Shown here piece after piece: positions 17,323 through 25,611 of a stretch of DNA of 64,000 nucleotides (its first letter is position 1; every line of letters begins with the position of its first letter). The notes beneath the pieces were generated by a model that saw nothing but the letters and a program-made list of their open reading frames with translations, ran no database searches and was not told where the DNA came from. Source of the DNA: Candidatus Undinarchaeales archaeon (GTDB taxonomy: Archaea; SpSt-1190; JASMDC01); NCBI GenBank assembly GCA_030753015.1, contig JASMDC010000012.1:1-64000 (forward strand). The letters run 5' to 3'. Both the position numbers and the translations under genes were made by a program.

Positions 17323-19796
17323 GCCCGTCCCCCTCCCGGTCCTTTTATAGAGACGGTTCCCGTGTTCGCATCCACGATGACGAGGTCCCCGTCCTGTATC
17401 GAATGGGTCGCTCCCTGGACATCGACGATGGTGGGGACCTTCAGCTCCCGGGCGATGATGGCGCCGTGGGAGAGCAGCCCACCCTTGTCAGCAACGATGG
17501 CCGAGGCCAGGGCGAACAACGGCGACCACCCGGCGTCGATCACCGGCGCCACAAGGACCTCCCCACGACGGAGACCCGATGAGGTGGGGTCCAGAACTAC
17601 CCTCGCGCGCCCCGAGATCCGTCCCGGGTAGCAGGGTATCCCCGCAAGCCCCCCGGTGGATGCTGCGTCCTCACACTCGGTGAGCACGACACGTGAGTCG
17701 ATGATGGAAGGGAACGAGGCGAGGGCGCTGTTCGCCTCGAACTCCCGTCTTCGTGTCGCGATGCGGTCACCAAGGTCTTCTTTCTTCTCATCGAGGGCGA
17801 GGATCTCTTGGAGCGTGAGGAAGTAGATATCGTCCTCTGAGTCGAGCTGCCCCTCATGAGCGGCGTTTGAGGCGAGGGCACGCAGGTTCTTGCGGCAGAA
17901 ATTTGCGAGTCGGATGAGGTTGCTCTTCTGGCGTTCACGGTACTTGGAGAACAAAAGCTCCAGTCTCAATAGCGCTGTGAGTCGTACCTTGGAAAGAAGT
18001 GGCAACACGGGAACGCTGACCTCGGGGGAGGGCCCGTGCTGGGACGGCGGGTCCCGGAGGTACAGCTTGAGGATGTCCACCACAAGGGAGGGATCCGTCT
18101 CCCAGGAGTCGGCACGCATCTCTGCCTCCTTCGGCCCCCTGTAGCCGTATCGGTGTAAGAACTCCCGGAAGAAGGACAGGTCCTGAACGATGGTGATGAT
18201 GTCACGGGTGTCCCGCTCGAACAGGTCCGAGAGCAGGGAATCCCCGGCGATGGTGCCCGCGAGCCGCTCCAGCTCAATGATCGGCTTCAGGCTCTCGAGC
18301 TCGTCGTGGCCGGAGGTCAGCGATGTGGCGATGGCATGGTGGTCGTCATCGAACACGGTCTTGCAGAACTGGAAGAAGTTGCCGGTGATCTTGGAGCTGA
18401 ACTGGGAGATGAGGAAGTGTAGACGCGCTGTCTCTATGCCGGTATGGATGAAGCGTCTGAGGTTCTCGCGACATCCGACAGGGTTCGCTCGAGCGGGGCG
18501 TCGATCCAGCAGCAGTTCGATATCCCGCTCGTTCTGCTCCACGAGACGCGCCATGGAGAGGAAGAATGCCTGCGACTGCGCCAAGAAGGTAGCTGAGGAC
18601 CGGAGGGAGAGCCTATTGCCGGCGGATACCAGCGGCTCGAACGCGTACGTGTCGTTCTCGCCGAGGATCGTCCGCTTCAGGTCCTCCACCGAGGTACCGG
18701 GGATCCTGATGGTCTGAGCACAGAGGTAGGCGAGGTTGAGAAAGACACGATTTGAGAAGTAGCCCAGGAACACCTGATCGCTGGTGGCCTCATCGTGGAT
18801 GCCGTAGTACCGCTCGGCCTCGACGAACCCCTTCTGGAGGACCTCGCCGAGGGTGGACCAGGTCACGGGTGTGATGGCCCCGGGCAACACCTCCCCGATA
18901 TTCGCAGACGTGTAGATGGGATAGTCCGGATCGATGGGCGTATCCATCGAGTTCCCGGGAACCGGCTCCTCGATGGTGGTGATGTCCCGGGCCTGGAGGA
19001 GGTAGAGACGGTCGTCCTCGAACGCCCACTCGATGTCCTGGGGGGTGCCGAAGGAGTCCTGAACTGCCAGGGACCGGTCCGCGATGGCGAGGAGTTGTCG
19101 GGTGTCAAGAACTTCATTGCCATGAACGTTCTTGGAGATCAGGAGCCTGTCCCGGACCTGGATGACGAAGGTGTCCACCCGCCGTGTCCCGGAGACCACG
19201 GCAGTGCCGAGTCCCGCGGAGGCCTCGATGACCGCGTAGTTCATGCCCGTCGTGGGCTCGCGGGTGAAGCACACACCAGCCACCGACGGGGTAAGCATCC
19301 GCTGGACGATGACGGCGAATCCGAATCCCTGCTCGCGAAGGTCCTTCGTGTACTCCTCGGGTGGCCGGTTGAACGCAGAGGCCAAGCACTCCTTGACAGC
19401 ATCCAGGAGGGCATCCTTTTCCACGTCCAGAAGGCTCTCGTACTGACCGGCGAACGAGCGGGCCGCCAAGTCTTCAGAGATGCCTGATGAGCGGACGGCG
19501 CTCCTGTCTGATCCCAAAGCGTCGAACGCATCCAGTATCCGTTCCTCGAGCTCGTCCGTGAACACTGCGAGCTGGACCTGCTCCTTCATCCCTTCAAGTC
19601 TGCCCTCCCGAGCGCGGTCCAGAAGGCCGTTGTGGGCAAGGAGCTGCTCGATGGCCGCAGTGGTGATGACGAAACCGTCGGGAACCTCGAATCCTTCCCG
19701 ATGGAGCCGGATGAGGTTGTGGCCTTTGGAGCCGACATCACCGACATCCACCTCTCCCTGGGAGCGGAGGGCTATGACGAGATCGGGCCGGGGCAC
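17319..19796 (-). CDS. PEP synthase/rifampin-phosphotransferase-like enzyme
   Basis: The product has 825 residues. The N-terminus (about 1-320) is the ATP-grasp PPDK-N domain: VGSKGHNLIRLHREGFEVPDG, then SDRSAVRSSGISED. The C-terminus carries the swivelling phosphohistidine domain with GGLLSHGAIIARE, the His being the phosphate carrier. The PEP-binding TIM barrel of true PEP synthase is absent, so the architecture is that of rifampin phosphotransferases and related enzymes, which phosphorylate an acceptor using ATP. The middle region (about 330-680) would bind the acceptor. The start is GTG at 19796, with TATA-like CTTTAAAATAG upstream. It is first in the lipocalin/CruF operon, so a lipid or polyprenyl acceptor is a reasonable guess. 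Confidence 0.83.
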   Translation of the reverse strand: MPRPDLVIALRSQGEVDVGDVGSKGHNLIRLHREGFEVPDGFVITTAAIEQLLAHNGLLDRAREGRLEGMKEQVQLAVFTDELEERILDAFDALGSDRSAVRSSGISEDLAARSFAGQYESLLDVEKDALLDAVKECLASAFNRPPEEYTKDLREQGFGFAVIVQRMLTPSVAGVCFTREPTTGMNYAVIEASAGLGTAVVSGTRRVDTFVIQVRDRLLISKNVHGNEVLDTRQLLAIADRSLAVQDSFGTPQDIEWAFEDDRLYLLQARDITTIEEPVPGNSMDTPIDPDYPIYTSANIGEVLPGAITPVTWSTLGEVLQKGFVEAERYYGIHDEATSDQVFLGYFSNRVFLNLAYLCAQTIRIPGTSVEDLKRTILGENDTYAFEPLVSAGNRLSLRSSATFLAQSQAFFLSMARLVEQNERDIELLLDRRPARANPVGCRENLRRFIHTGIETARLHFLISQFSSKITGNFFQFCKTVFDDDHHAIATSLTSGHDELESLKPIIELERLAGTIAGDSLLSDLFERDTRDIITIVQDLSFFREFLHRYGYRGPKEAEMRADSWETDPSLVVDILKLYLRDPPSQHGPSPEVSVPVLPLLSKVRLTALLRLELLFSKYRERQKSNLIRLANFCRKNLRALASNAAHEGQLDSEDDIYFLTLQEILALDEKKEDLGDRIATRRREFEANSALASFPSIIDSRVVLTECEDAASTGGLAGIPCYPGRISGRARVVLDPTSSGLRRGEVLVAPVIDAGWSPLFALASAIVADKGGLLSHGAIIARELKVPTIVDVQGATHSIQDGDLVIVDANTGTVSIKGPGGGRA

Positions 19797-19898
19797 ATGG
19801 TGCGCTCGGTTCCTCTATTTTAAAGCTGTTTCGCCGGGCCGTGGCCCGGTAGGGAAAACCTATTTCAATACAGTATCCTTGTGGTGACTTGGAGCCGA

Positions 19899-20759
19899 AT
19901 GATACTCGATGTCATTGAATACACGGACCCGTACTGTACCTGGTGCTGGGGTTCCGAACCCATCCTACGAAAGATCCAAGAGGTCTACGGGGAACAGGTC
20001 CGGATCGGTTTCAGGATGGGGGGGCTCGTAAAGGACATAGGGCAGTTCTTCGACCCGGCCAATCGCATCGGTGGGAAGGACTGGTACAAGCAGGTCGCCG
20101 AGCACTGGCTGGAGGCATCCTCACGCCACGGGATGCCGGTCGATCCTGAGATATTCTTCGACATCAAGGATGAGGTGTTCTCCACTTATCCGGCGAACAT
20201 CGCCTACAAGTCCGCCGAGATGCAGGACGAGAGGTTGGCGAAGAGGTTCCTGAGGCGGATGCGTGAAGCTGCCTCCGCCGAGCGACGGGCGATCCATCGT
20301 TTGGATATGCAGGCGGACCTGGCGGAGGAGGTCGGACTCGACCGCGACCGGTTCCTGGAGGACATCAACAACGGCCAAGCGGAAGGTGCGTTCAAAAAAG
20401 ACCTTGCGGAATGCAGGTCGATGGGTGTCAGTGGTTTCCCCACCTTTCTCATTAGGAACCAGAAGGGCGAACGGATACTCCTTCATGGATACGTGTCGTT
20501 CGGGTCCTTCGAGGCGGCTTTCACCAAGCTTGCAGACGACACCCTGAAGCCACGAACGATAGTGCTGACTGAGCAGACCGTTCTCGACCTCGTTCGCAGG
20601 TACGGGAAGGTGGCCCCGAGGGAGGTAGGCGAGGTCTTCGACATCACGATGGAGGCCGCGACTGGACGGCTCGAGCTGTTGAGGGAACGAGGGCTGCTGG
20701 CAGAACAAAAGGCAGGGAACGGCGTCTTCTATTCGGTGCCAGAGGATCTGGAAGAATAA
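19899..20759 (+). CDS. DsbA/FrnE-family thiol oxidoreductase with C-terminal extension
   Basis: The product has 286 residues from ATG 19899, chosen because GGAG sits four bases upstream; the ORF track's GTG at 19881 is less likely. The active site is YCTWCWG near residue 12, a FrnE-like CxxC. The thioredoxin cis-Pro loop is GVSGFPTFLI at about residue 180. The last about 70 residues (TVLDLVRRYGKV...ELLRERGLL) look like a winged helix added to the thioredoxin fold. No signal peptide, so cytoplasmic. Probable role in thiol-disulfide exchange, possibly redox sensing. Confidence 0.8.
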   Translation: MILDVIEYTDPYCTWCWGSEPILRKIQEVYGEQVRIGFRMGGLVKDIGQFFDPANRIGGKDWYKQVAEHWLEASSRHGMPVDPEIFFDIKDEVFSTYPANIAYKSAEMQDERLAKRFLRRMREAASAERRAIHRLDMQADLAEEVGLDRDRFLEDINNGQAEGAFKKDLAECRSMGVSGFPTFLIRNQKGERILLHGYVSFGSFEAAFTKLADDTLKPRTIVLTEQTVLDLVRRYGKVAPREVGEVFDITMEAATGRLELLRERGLLAEQKAGNGVFYSVPEDLEE

Positions 20760-20802
20760 CGATCGATCCGCTCGAACACCGGATGATAGCGGTTAAAGAT
20801 GT

Positions 20803-20818
20803 CGAGCGAGGGCGCTCG
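20803..20818. terminator. Palindromic hairpin between convergent genes
   Basis: CGAGCG-AGGG-CGCTCG forms a perfect six-pair stem with a four-base loop. It lies between the convergent stops of the DsbA-like gene and the PadR gene. It is a candidate two-way transcript end. Confidence 0.35.
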
Positions 20819-20819
20819 T

Positions 20820-21128
20820 TCACGAGGAGTCAGGTATGCAACAAGCGAACATATCGTTCACGTCATAGAAGATATTGGAGAATTCCTTGCTCGCCTCTTT
20901 CAGCTCATCCTCCCCCTTCTTTGTCAGCGTGTAGGCCTTCTTCTTGTTTGCCTCGATGAGGCCCTTCTCCCTCAGCGTCTTCAGGGCAGGATAGAGGGTT
21001 CCGGGGCTCGGCTTGATCCCCCGCCGATTCTCCAGGTCCCGGGCGATCTCGGCACCTGTCATGCTCTCCTTGCTGAGGTTCCAGAGGATGAGGTAGGACA
21101 GGAAGCCCTTCATGTTGCAGCATTCCAT
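20820..21128 (-). CDS. PadR-family transcriptional regulator
   Basis: The product is 102 residues from ATG 21128. The longer track ORF runs through the promoter region. The winged-helix signature is ESMTGAEIARDLENRRG, then KPSPGTLYPALKTLREKGLI and AYTLTKKGEDEL, diagnostic of PadR. Cys residues flank the domain (MECCNM at the start, FACCIPDSS at the end), which could sense metal or redox state. The gene faces a small Cys-rich protein gene, and the space between holds a perfect 16-bp palindrome, so it probably represses both. Confidence 0.9.
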   Translation of the reverse strand: MECCNMKGFLSYLILWNLSKESMTGAEIARDLENRRGIKPSPGTLYPALKTLREKGLIEANKKKAYTLTKKGEDELKEASKEFSNIFYDVNDMFACCIPDSS

Positions 21129-21136
21129 ACCAATAT

Positions 21137-21154
21137 TATCAGACAACCGAGATA
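21137..21154. promoter_or_regulatory. Degenerate copy of the PadR-type operator
   Basis: TATCAGACAACCGAGATA keeps the TATC and ACCGA elements of the perfect palindrome downstream, with mismatches. It overlaps the predicted promoter of the PadR gene, consistent with autoregulation. Confidence 0.35.
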
Positions 21155-21184
21155 AAAACATTCCCGTTCCCGAGGACGAGTAGA

Positions 21185-21200
21185 TATCGGTTAACCGATA
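21185..21200. promoter_or_regulatory. Perfect 16-bp palindrome, probable PadR operator
   Basis: TATCGGTTAACCGATA is a perfect inverted repeat in the divergent intergenic region. It lies immediately upstream of the TATA-like ACTATTTATG (21201-21210) of the small Cys-rich gene. Half-sites recur at 21215-21220 and 21237-21244. Confidence 0.7.
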
Positions 21201-21229
21201 ACTATTTATGGAAGTATCGGGTATAAGAT

Positions 21230-21245
21230 ATTGGATAACCGATAA
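21230..21245. promoter_or_regulatory. Second, imperfect PadR-type operator
   Basis: ATTGGATAACCGATAA repeats the right half (AACCGATA) of the perfect palindrome exactly. It sits between the TATA-like element and the start codon of the small Cys-rich gene, where a bound repressor would block transcription. Confidence 0.5.
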
Positions 21246-21255
21246 AGTGGTGAAC

Positions 21256-21387
21256 ATGATGACCTGCAAGATATTGTGCGACGACAAGGAGATCGCGACC
21301 TTCGACTGTACCGCTGACGGGTGCAACATCCAGTTTACGGATGAGGGAAAGGACCTGTGCAAGGACGGCTCCAAGGGATGTTGCTGA
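21256..21387 (+). CDS. 43-residue cysteine-rich small protein (metal-binding candidate)
   Basis: This frame is below the ORF-track cutoff. ATG 21256 (or ATG 21259) to TGA 21385-21387 encodes 43 residues with seven Cys, including MMTCKILCDD, DCTADGCN and a terminal GCC. It has TATA and palindromic operators upstream, is divergent from a PadR regulator and is followed by a pyrimidine tract (CCCTTCCTTTCTT) suitable for archaeal termination. The composition suggests a soluble metal- or thiol-binding peptide. No family was recognised; function is inferred from Cys density and regulation. Confidence 0.65.
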   Translation: MMTCKILCDDKEIATFDCTADGCNIQFTDEGKDLCKDGSKGCC

Positions 21388-21669
21388 GCAGCGTCCCTTC
21401 CTTTCTTCCGACAACATAGGGGGTGATGGGAACAGGGTGATCAACGAATGATGAGACGTCAGTCGAAGAGACTGAGAGGAGGGGGGGGGTTCACGGGATG
21501 GGCTCCATCCTATTCCTCCCCTCGCCGTTGTGAAGAGTTTTTTTCAAGTTACGTAAAACCATCGATATTGACGGGAGCTGAGATGCACATAGCCGTCCGT
21601 GCCAACGTCCAACCTACAGACCCGGGTGATCCTGAACGCGATCGGGAGGATTGACCCGATATCTGGCGC
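21388..21669. other. Intergenic stretch without a supported gene
   Basis: No convincing coding frame was found. The ORF-track entry at 21448 has unusual composition and no start context. The stretch contains a pyrimidine tract right after the small Cys-rich gene, a G-run (GGAGGGGGGGG near 21480) and a T-run (near 21537-21545), any of which could end transcription. Confidence 0.4.
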
Positions 21670-22308
21670 TCAACCTTCCACGAGATGGACCAGCACGCCC
21701 AGGGCGATCAGCACGATCCCTGTGATGAGGCGCTCGTGCTCCTCCAGGAAATGCCATTCTATCCTCTCCATCCCGCTCAAGGCCAGGTTCACCATCAGGA
21801 CCAATCCCAGGACCGTAACGATCAGATAGATCACTGAGACCATGACGATGCCTGGCCAGCCACCGGTACTGGCCAGAAAGAAGTAGGAGACCATGGCGAT
21901 GCACGGGGAGAAGAACAGCGCTGTGGCCAGGGGGATCGCGATGGCGAACCGTGATCGTTCTGAATATGCATCGGTGTCGACGGGTCCCTCGTGGCCGTGG
22001 TGATCGTGGCCTCTGAAGTCCAGGGCCACGTAGACAAGTCCCACGGCGATCAGGACGAGTGGGGCGGCGACGCCCATGATGAACTCGTGGGTCGAGGAGA
22101 GAGTATGGCCGACGACCCCGATGAGGACACCGACCAGGATCGTACTCACAGTGTGCGGGATGGCGATGAGGGCTGCGATCCAGGAGCTTTCTGCGCGGGT
22201 CCATCCCTCGGCCCTGCTGATCATGACCAGGGGGATCCAGTGATCGGGCATCAATGCATGGTTCACGCTCAGGGCAAGGGCCCCGATCGCAAGTTGGATC
22301 ATGTCCAT
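21670..22308 (-). CDS. UreH/NiCoT-like metal transporter membrane protein
   Basis: The product is 212 residues from ATG 22308, chosen because GAGGAGAG lies just upstream; the track's 22398 start is longer. There are about six hydrophobic segments. The first contains NHALMPDHWIPL, resembling the HAxxxDH metal-recognition motif of Ni/Co transporters and UreH-type proteins. A His-rich loop (GHDHHGHEG) separates the two halves. Predicted to move a transition metal across the membrane. Its closeness to the PadR/Cys-rich peptide pair may mark a metal-response region, but direction and metal are unknown. Confidence 0.65.
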   Translation of the reverse strand: MDMIQLAIGALALSVNHALMPDHWIPLVMISRAEGWTRAESSWIAALIAIPHTVSTILVGVLIGVVGHTLSSTHEFIMGVAAPLVLIAVGLVYVALDFRGHDHHGHEGPVDTDAYSERSRFAIAIPLATALFFSPCIAMVSYFFLASTGGWPGIVMVSVIYLIVTVLGLVLMVNLALSGMERIEWHFLEEHERLITGIVLIALGVLVHLVEG

Positions 22309-22420
22309 CCTTCGCTCTCCTCTCTGAAGCCTGGTTTCATTGGTAGGTTGTGACCGGAAAATCTTCAGGGCATAAGAGATTAATAGACAGTGCACCACTC
22401 CCGGCCCAGAGGTGCATCAC

Positions 22421-22618
22421 ATGCCGATCGTGACAATCGAGACGTGGCCCATGGAGAAAGAGATGAAGACCGACGTGATCCGAAATATCACCGAGGTGTT
22501 CGTGGGACTGGGCATCCCTGCCCAGGCGGTGACCGTGGTCATCCACGAGAACGAGATGGAGAACTGGGGGAGCGAGGGGATCCAGCACTCAGTGAAGTTC
22601 GCGGACATGAGGAAGTGA
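22421..22618 (+). CDS. 4-oxalocrotonate tautomerase-family protein
   Basis: The product is 65 residues beginning MPIVTIETWP, so Met removal exposes the catalytic Pro1 of the tautomerase superfamily. The track's earlier ATG at 22412 would bury that proline; GAGGTG at 22409-22414 supports the 22421 start. Length and the AVTVVIHENEMENWG segment fit 4-OT-like monomers. It acts as a small cytosolic enzyme, usually a hexamer. The substrate is not predictable. Confidence 0.85.
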   Translation: MPIVTIETWPMEKEMKTDVIRNITEVFVGLGIPAQAVTVVIHENEMENWGSEGIQHSVKFADMRK

Positions 22619-22628
22619 CGGGACCGAC

Positions 22629-23084
22629 TCAGTCGGGATCGTTGCCGGCGCTCGGCACCCCGAGGACCATCCTCACGTGTTCTATGCCTGCATCCATGAA
22701 GATGGGCCCGTGAGCTGTGAACCCCAGTTCTTCGTAAAAACCGCGGACGGCGCACTGGGAGTGCAGGACGACCTTCTCCATGCCATGCTTCTGACAGTGA
22801 TCAACAAGGAACACTACAAGCCGCTGGCCGAATCCCTTGCCCCGCCATCCCTTGAGGACGGCGATGCGCTCAAGCCTTGCCGTCCTTCCTGTGGTCCTGA
22901 CGCGGGCGCACCCGATGGGCTCGCTCCCGAGCAGAACGAGGATATGCTCGGCTCCGTCATCCAGCCCGTCCAGCTCCCTGTCGAGCGGGACGCTCTGGCC
23001 TTCAACGAACACCTCCCGACGGATGGCAAGTACCGTCTCGAACTCCTCCCGGCCACATGTGAGGCGAATCTCAAGATCCTCCAC
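22629..23084 (-). CDS. GNAT-family acetyltransferase (ElaA-like)
   Basis: The product has 151 residues. REVFVEGQSVPLDRELDGLD at the N-terminus, RTTGRTARLERIAVLKGWRG and a C-terminal FYEELGFTAHGPIFMDAGI match the ElaA-like GNAT subgroup, which often has this VF-x-x-E-Q-x-V pattern. The acetyl-CoA loop is RGKGFGQRLV. It converges with the tautomerase gene ten bases away. Substrate unknown. Confidence 0.87.
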   Translation of the reverse strand: MEDLEIRLTCGREEFETVLAIRREVFVEGQSVPLDRELDGLDDGAEHILVLLGSEPIGCARVRTTGRTARLERIAVLKGWRGKGFGQRLVVFLVDHCQKHGMEKVVLHSQCAVRGFYEELGFTAHGPIFMDAGIEHVRMVLGVPSAGNDPD

Positions 23085-23191
23085 AGAAGCACTGGTAGCG
23101 GCCGCCCCTTATAATGATGAGCCCCCTTCCACTGCAGGCCGGCCCCATGAAAGGTAATATTTAAGATGCCATAGCAGTTCTCACGTCACGG

Positions 23192-23620
23192 ATGGTGTCA
23201 CGTATGCCCGCTTGGTTCACCTTTGCCCTGATTACACTGCTGCTCTGGGGGTTGTGGGGGATCTTCCCCAAGCTCGCTACCAACCATATCGATCCGAGGA
23301 GTGTCCTGGTCTTCGAGGGCATTGGCCGGTTCGTTGTGACCCTTGTGGTCCTTGCCATGATCGGCTTCCGACCGGAAATGAAAGTTGAAGGTGTGTCGTA
23401 CGCTGTGCTCGGTGGACTGATAGGGAGCATCGGTGCCGTGTTCTTCTTCTATGCTGTCAGCCAGGGCAAGGCGTCCGTCGTCGTGACGACAACGGCGCTC
23501 TATCCGCTAATCACCATCCTGGTCTCGTACCCGCTCCTGGGCGAGGAGCCGTCAGCACGACAGGGTCTCGGGATGGTGTTCGCGATGATCGCCCTCGTGC
23601 TGTTCTCGGTGGAGGCATAG
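23192..23620 (+). CDS. Half-size EamA/DMT-type transporter
   Basis: The product has 142 residues (138 if ATG 23204 is used) with about four to five hydrophobic helices, one EamA unit instead of the usual two. LLLWGLWGIFPKLA at the N-terminus and the closing segment LYPLITILVSYPLLGEEPSARQ are typical of EamA domains in archaeal single-unit proteins, which probably act as dimers. TATA-like TAATATTTAAG at about 23156 would give a very short leader. Substrate unknown. Confidence 0.8.
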   Translation: MVSRMPAWFTFALITLLLWGLWGIFPKLATNHIDPRSVLVFEGIGRFVVTLVVLAMIGFRPEMKVEGVSYAVLGGLIGSIGAVFFFYAVSQGKASVVVTTTALYPLITILVSYPLLGEEPSARQGLGMVFAMIALVLFSVEA

Positions 23621-23629
23621 GCGTCCAGA

Positions 23630-24383
23630 TCACCAGACACCGGGGACGAGCCGGTGTGGCACCTTCCTCGTGTACTCCTTGTACCCGTCGAGGTTCTCTT
23701 GGAGGAACGCGTCCTCTTTGGCCGTGCGGAGGGTGATGACGGCGATGGCGAGCACGCCCGGAATAAACGCTATCGGAGAGCCAAAGAACAGGGGGACGCC
23801 GATGAGGGCGGGGATGCTCCCTGCATAGCCCGGATGGCGGACGTAGGCATAGGGGCCCGTGTCGACGACCCGATGGTCCCGTTCCTTCTGGATACGGACA
23901 AAGGCCTCGAAGAACCGGTTCTCGCCCATGGCCCAGGTCCCGACGGCGAACCCGAAGGTGTAGAGGACGAAGCCGAGCGATGAGAGGTAGGGGTCGAGCA
24001 GCGCCCATTGTGGCACCCAGGCGCCGGTCCACCCGTAGCGTCCGATGTCCAGCCCGACGACCAGAGGTTGGAGACGGGCACCAAGGAGCATGAATAGGGG
24101 CATGAGCCAGCGGTCCCAGGGCTCGGACTCCTGTCGGTTCCCGAACCGGTGGGTTACCATGGCCGGATTATGACGGTAAAAAATACGCCATTGTGGCGAA
24201 CGTGTACACGAACATGATGCCCAAGAACTGCCACGCCCGGAAAATGTTCGTGTGGCCAGCACCGACGAACAGGAGGATCCCCGTCAGGCCCACAGAGAAG
24301 ACGCTGATGGCAAGCATCTTCACCGTGGCATGGAGAAGCCCTTCTTCCTTCGGTCCCGTCGCTGCCTTCTTCTCTTTGGCCAT
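23630..24383 (-). pseudogene. Isoprenylcysteine carboxyl methyltransferase-like gene split by a one-base frameshift
   Basis: Two minus-strand frames make one protein. The upstream part (from ATG 24383, good site GGAGGTGAT) has two membrane helices and runs to ATMAYFLPS* at 24168. The downstream part continues in another frame with FYRHNPAMVTHRFGN and ends with the ICMT/PEMT core GPYAYVRHPGYAG. Joining them at the six-T run near 24176-24181 (five T would restore the frame) gives about 250 residues, normal for the family. The enzyme would methylate a membrane-embedded substrate. It is the last gene of the MacB-type operon. It could be a true pseudogene, a slippage-dependent gene or a sequencing error. 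Confidence 0.75.
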
Positions 24384-24402
24384 GTGCATCACCTCCGTTC
24401 AG

Positions 24403-25590
24403 CTATTTTCGCAGGCTCTCTACCGGGTGGAGCTGGGCCGCCTGGTAGGCGGGCAACACCCCCGACATGCTGCCGGTGAGGAACGAGAACCCAAGTGCCG
24501 TGCCGATGAGCCCTGGTGTGATGTAGAGGTGCAGTGAGAAGCCTCCGGCCTGGGCCGCCGCTTGGGCGACGAGGGCGAACGAAAGCCCCACACCCACTCC
24601 CAAAAGCCCTCCCACGAGCCCCAGCAGCCCCGACTCGATGAGGAAGATGGCGAGGATGTCGCCGTTGCGGGCGCCCACGGCCTTGAGGATACCGATCTCC
24701 CGCTGACGCTCCATCACCGAGGTGTACATGGTGTTCATGATGCCGATGCACCCCACTACCAGGGCGATGGAGGCCACCCCGATGAACAGCACCTGGACGG
24801 CGAGCATGATCCCCGATACCAGGTTTATCATCTGGGTGGCAGTCTGGACCGAGAAGTCGGCCTGGCCCCGGTGGTCCTCCAGCTCCTCCTTGATGTCCTC
24901 GGCGACTTTGGTTGGATCGAGACCTGGGCGGACGATGGCCACCATCATGGACACCTCCTCGGGCTTGTCCATAAGCTCCCGCACCATGTCCTTGTTCACG
25001 AAGATCTGGGCGTCGTCATTGGAGTTCCCCTTGCTCTTGAGCGCTCCCACGACCTTGAACCTGTGGCCCTCCAACACCAGGCTCCCCCGCACGGGAACGG
25101 GCTTGGCGAAGATCTTCTCGGCGATGCGGTAGCCGATGACGATGTTGGAGCGGTCGGTAGGCTTGAGCGTGCGCCCCCCGGCCAGCTCGGACCCCTGGCC
25201 TTCGAAGAAGAAGTCCATGTCCTTCGCGTCGATGCCCATGAGGTAGCCGATGTACTTCTCCTGGCCGTACTCGATGGTGACCGTGCCCGAGAGCATGGCC
25301 ATCACCCGGTCAACTCCGCGGACCCGCTCCACCACCTTGGCGTCGCGCTCGGTGAGGGTTCCCGCGGAAACCCCGAAGCTCCCCATCCCCCCCTCGCCAG
25401 TGAGGATCATGATGAAGCCGGTCCCCATGCGCTCGAACTCGTCGTTAAAGTAGCCCTCCAGCCCCTTGGTGATGGAGATGAGGCTCACCACCGCAGCCAC
25501 GGCGATGAAAACCCCCAGGATGGTCAGCCAGGAGCGCAGCCCCCGTCTGGCCAGGTTCCGTACCGCGATGATGAAGTATTCGCCGATCAT
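24403..25590 (-). CDS. MacB-type ABC transporter permease (copy 1)
   Basis: The product has 395 residues. The layout is that of MacB/FtsX permeases: one N-terminal helix (SWLTILGVFIAVAAVVSLIS), a large extracellular domain (about 45-270), then three C-terminal helices including YTSVMERQREIGILKAVGA. It is a close paralog of the 26176-27363 gene and more distant from the two 399-residue copies. It lies directly downstream of a tiny membrane-protein gene. It works with the MacB-type ATPase at 31800. The exported substrate or signal is unknown. Confidence 0.92.
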   Translation of the reverse strand: MIGEYFIIAVRNLARRGLRSWLTILGVFIAVAAVVSLISITKGLEGYFNDEFERMGTGFIMILTGEGGMGSFGVSAGTLTERDAKVVERVRGVDRVMAMLSGTVTIEYGQEKYIGYLMGIDAKDMDFFFEGQGSELAGGRTLKPTDRSNIVIGYRIAEKIFAKPVPVRGSLVLEGHRFKVVGALKSKGNSNDDAQIFVNKDMVRELMDKPEEVSMMVAIVRPGLDPTKVAEDIKEELEDHRGQADFSVQTATQMINLVSGIMLAVQVLFIGVASIALVVGCIGIMNTMYTSVMERQREIGILKAVGARNGDILAIFLIESGLLGLVGGLLGVGVGLSFALVAQAAAQAGGFSLHLYITPGLIGTALGFSFLTGSMSGVLPAYQAAQLHPVESLRK

Positions 25591-25611
25591 TGAAGTCCTC
25601 TGTCGAGGGTA

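Noticed and set aside
21448-21654. 68-residue ORF in the gap after the small Cys-rich gene
   Set aside because: No start context, odd composition and a long Gly run; no motif or neighbour support.
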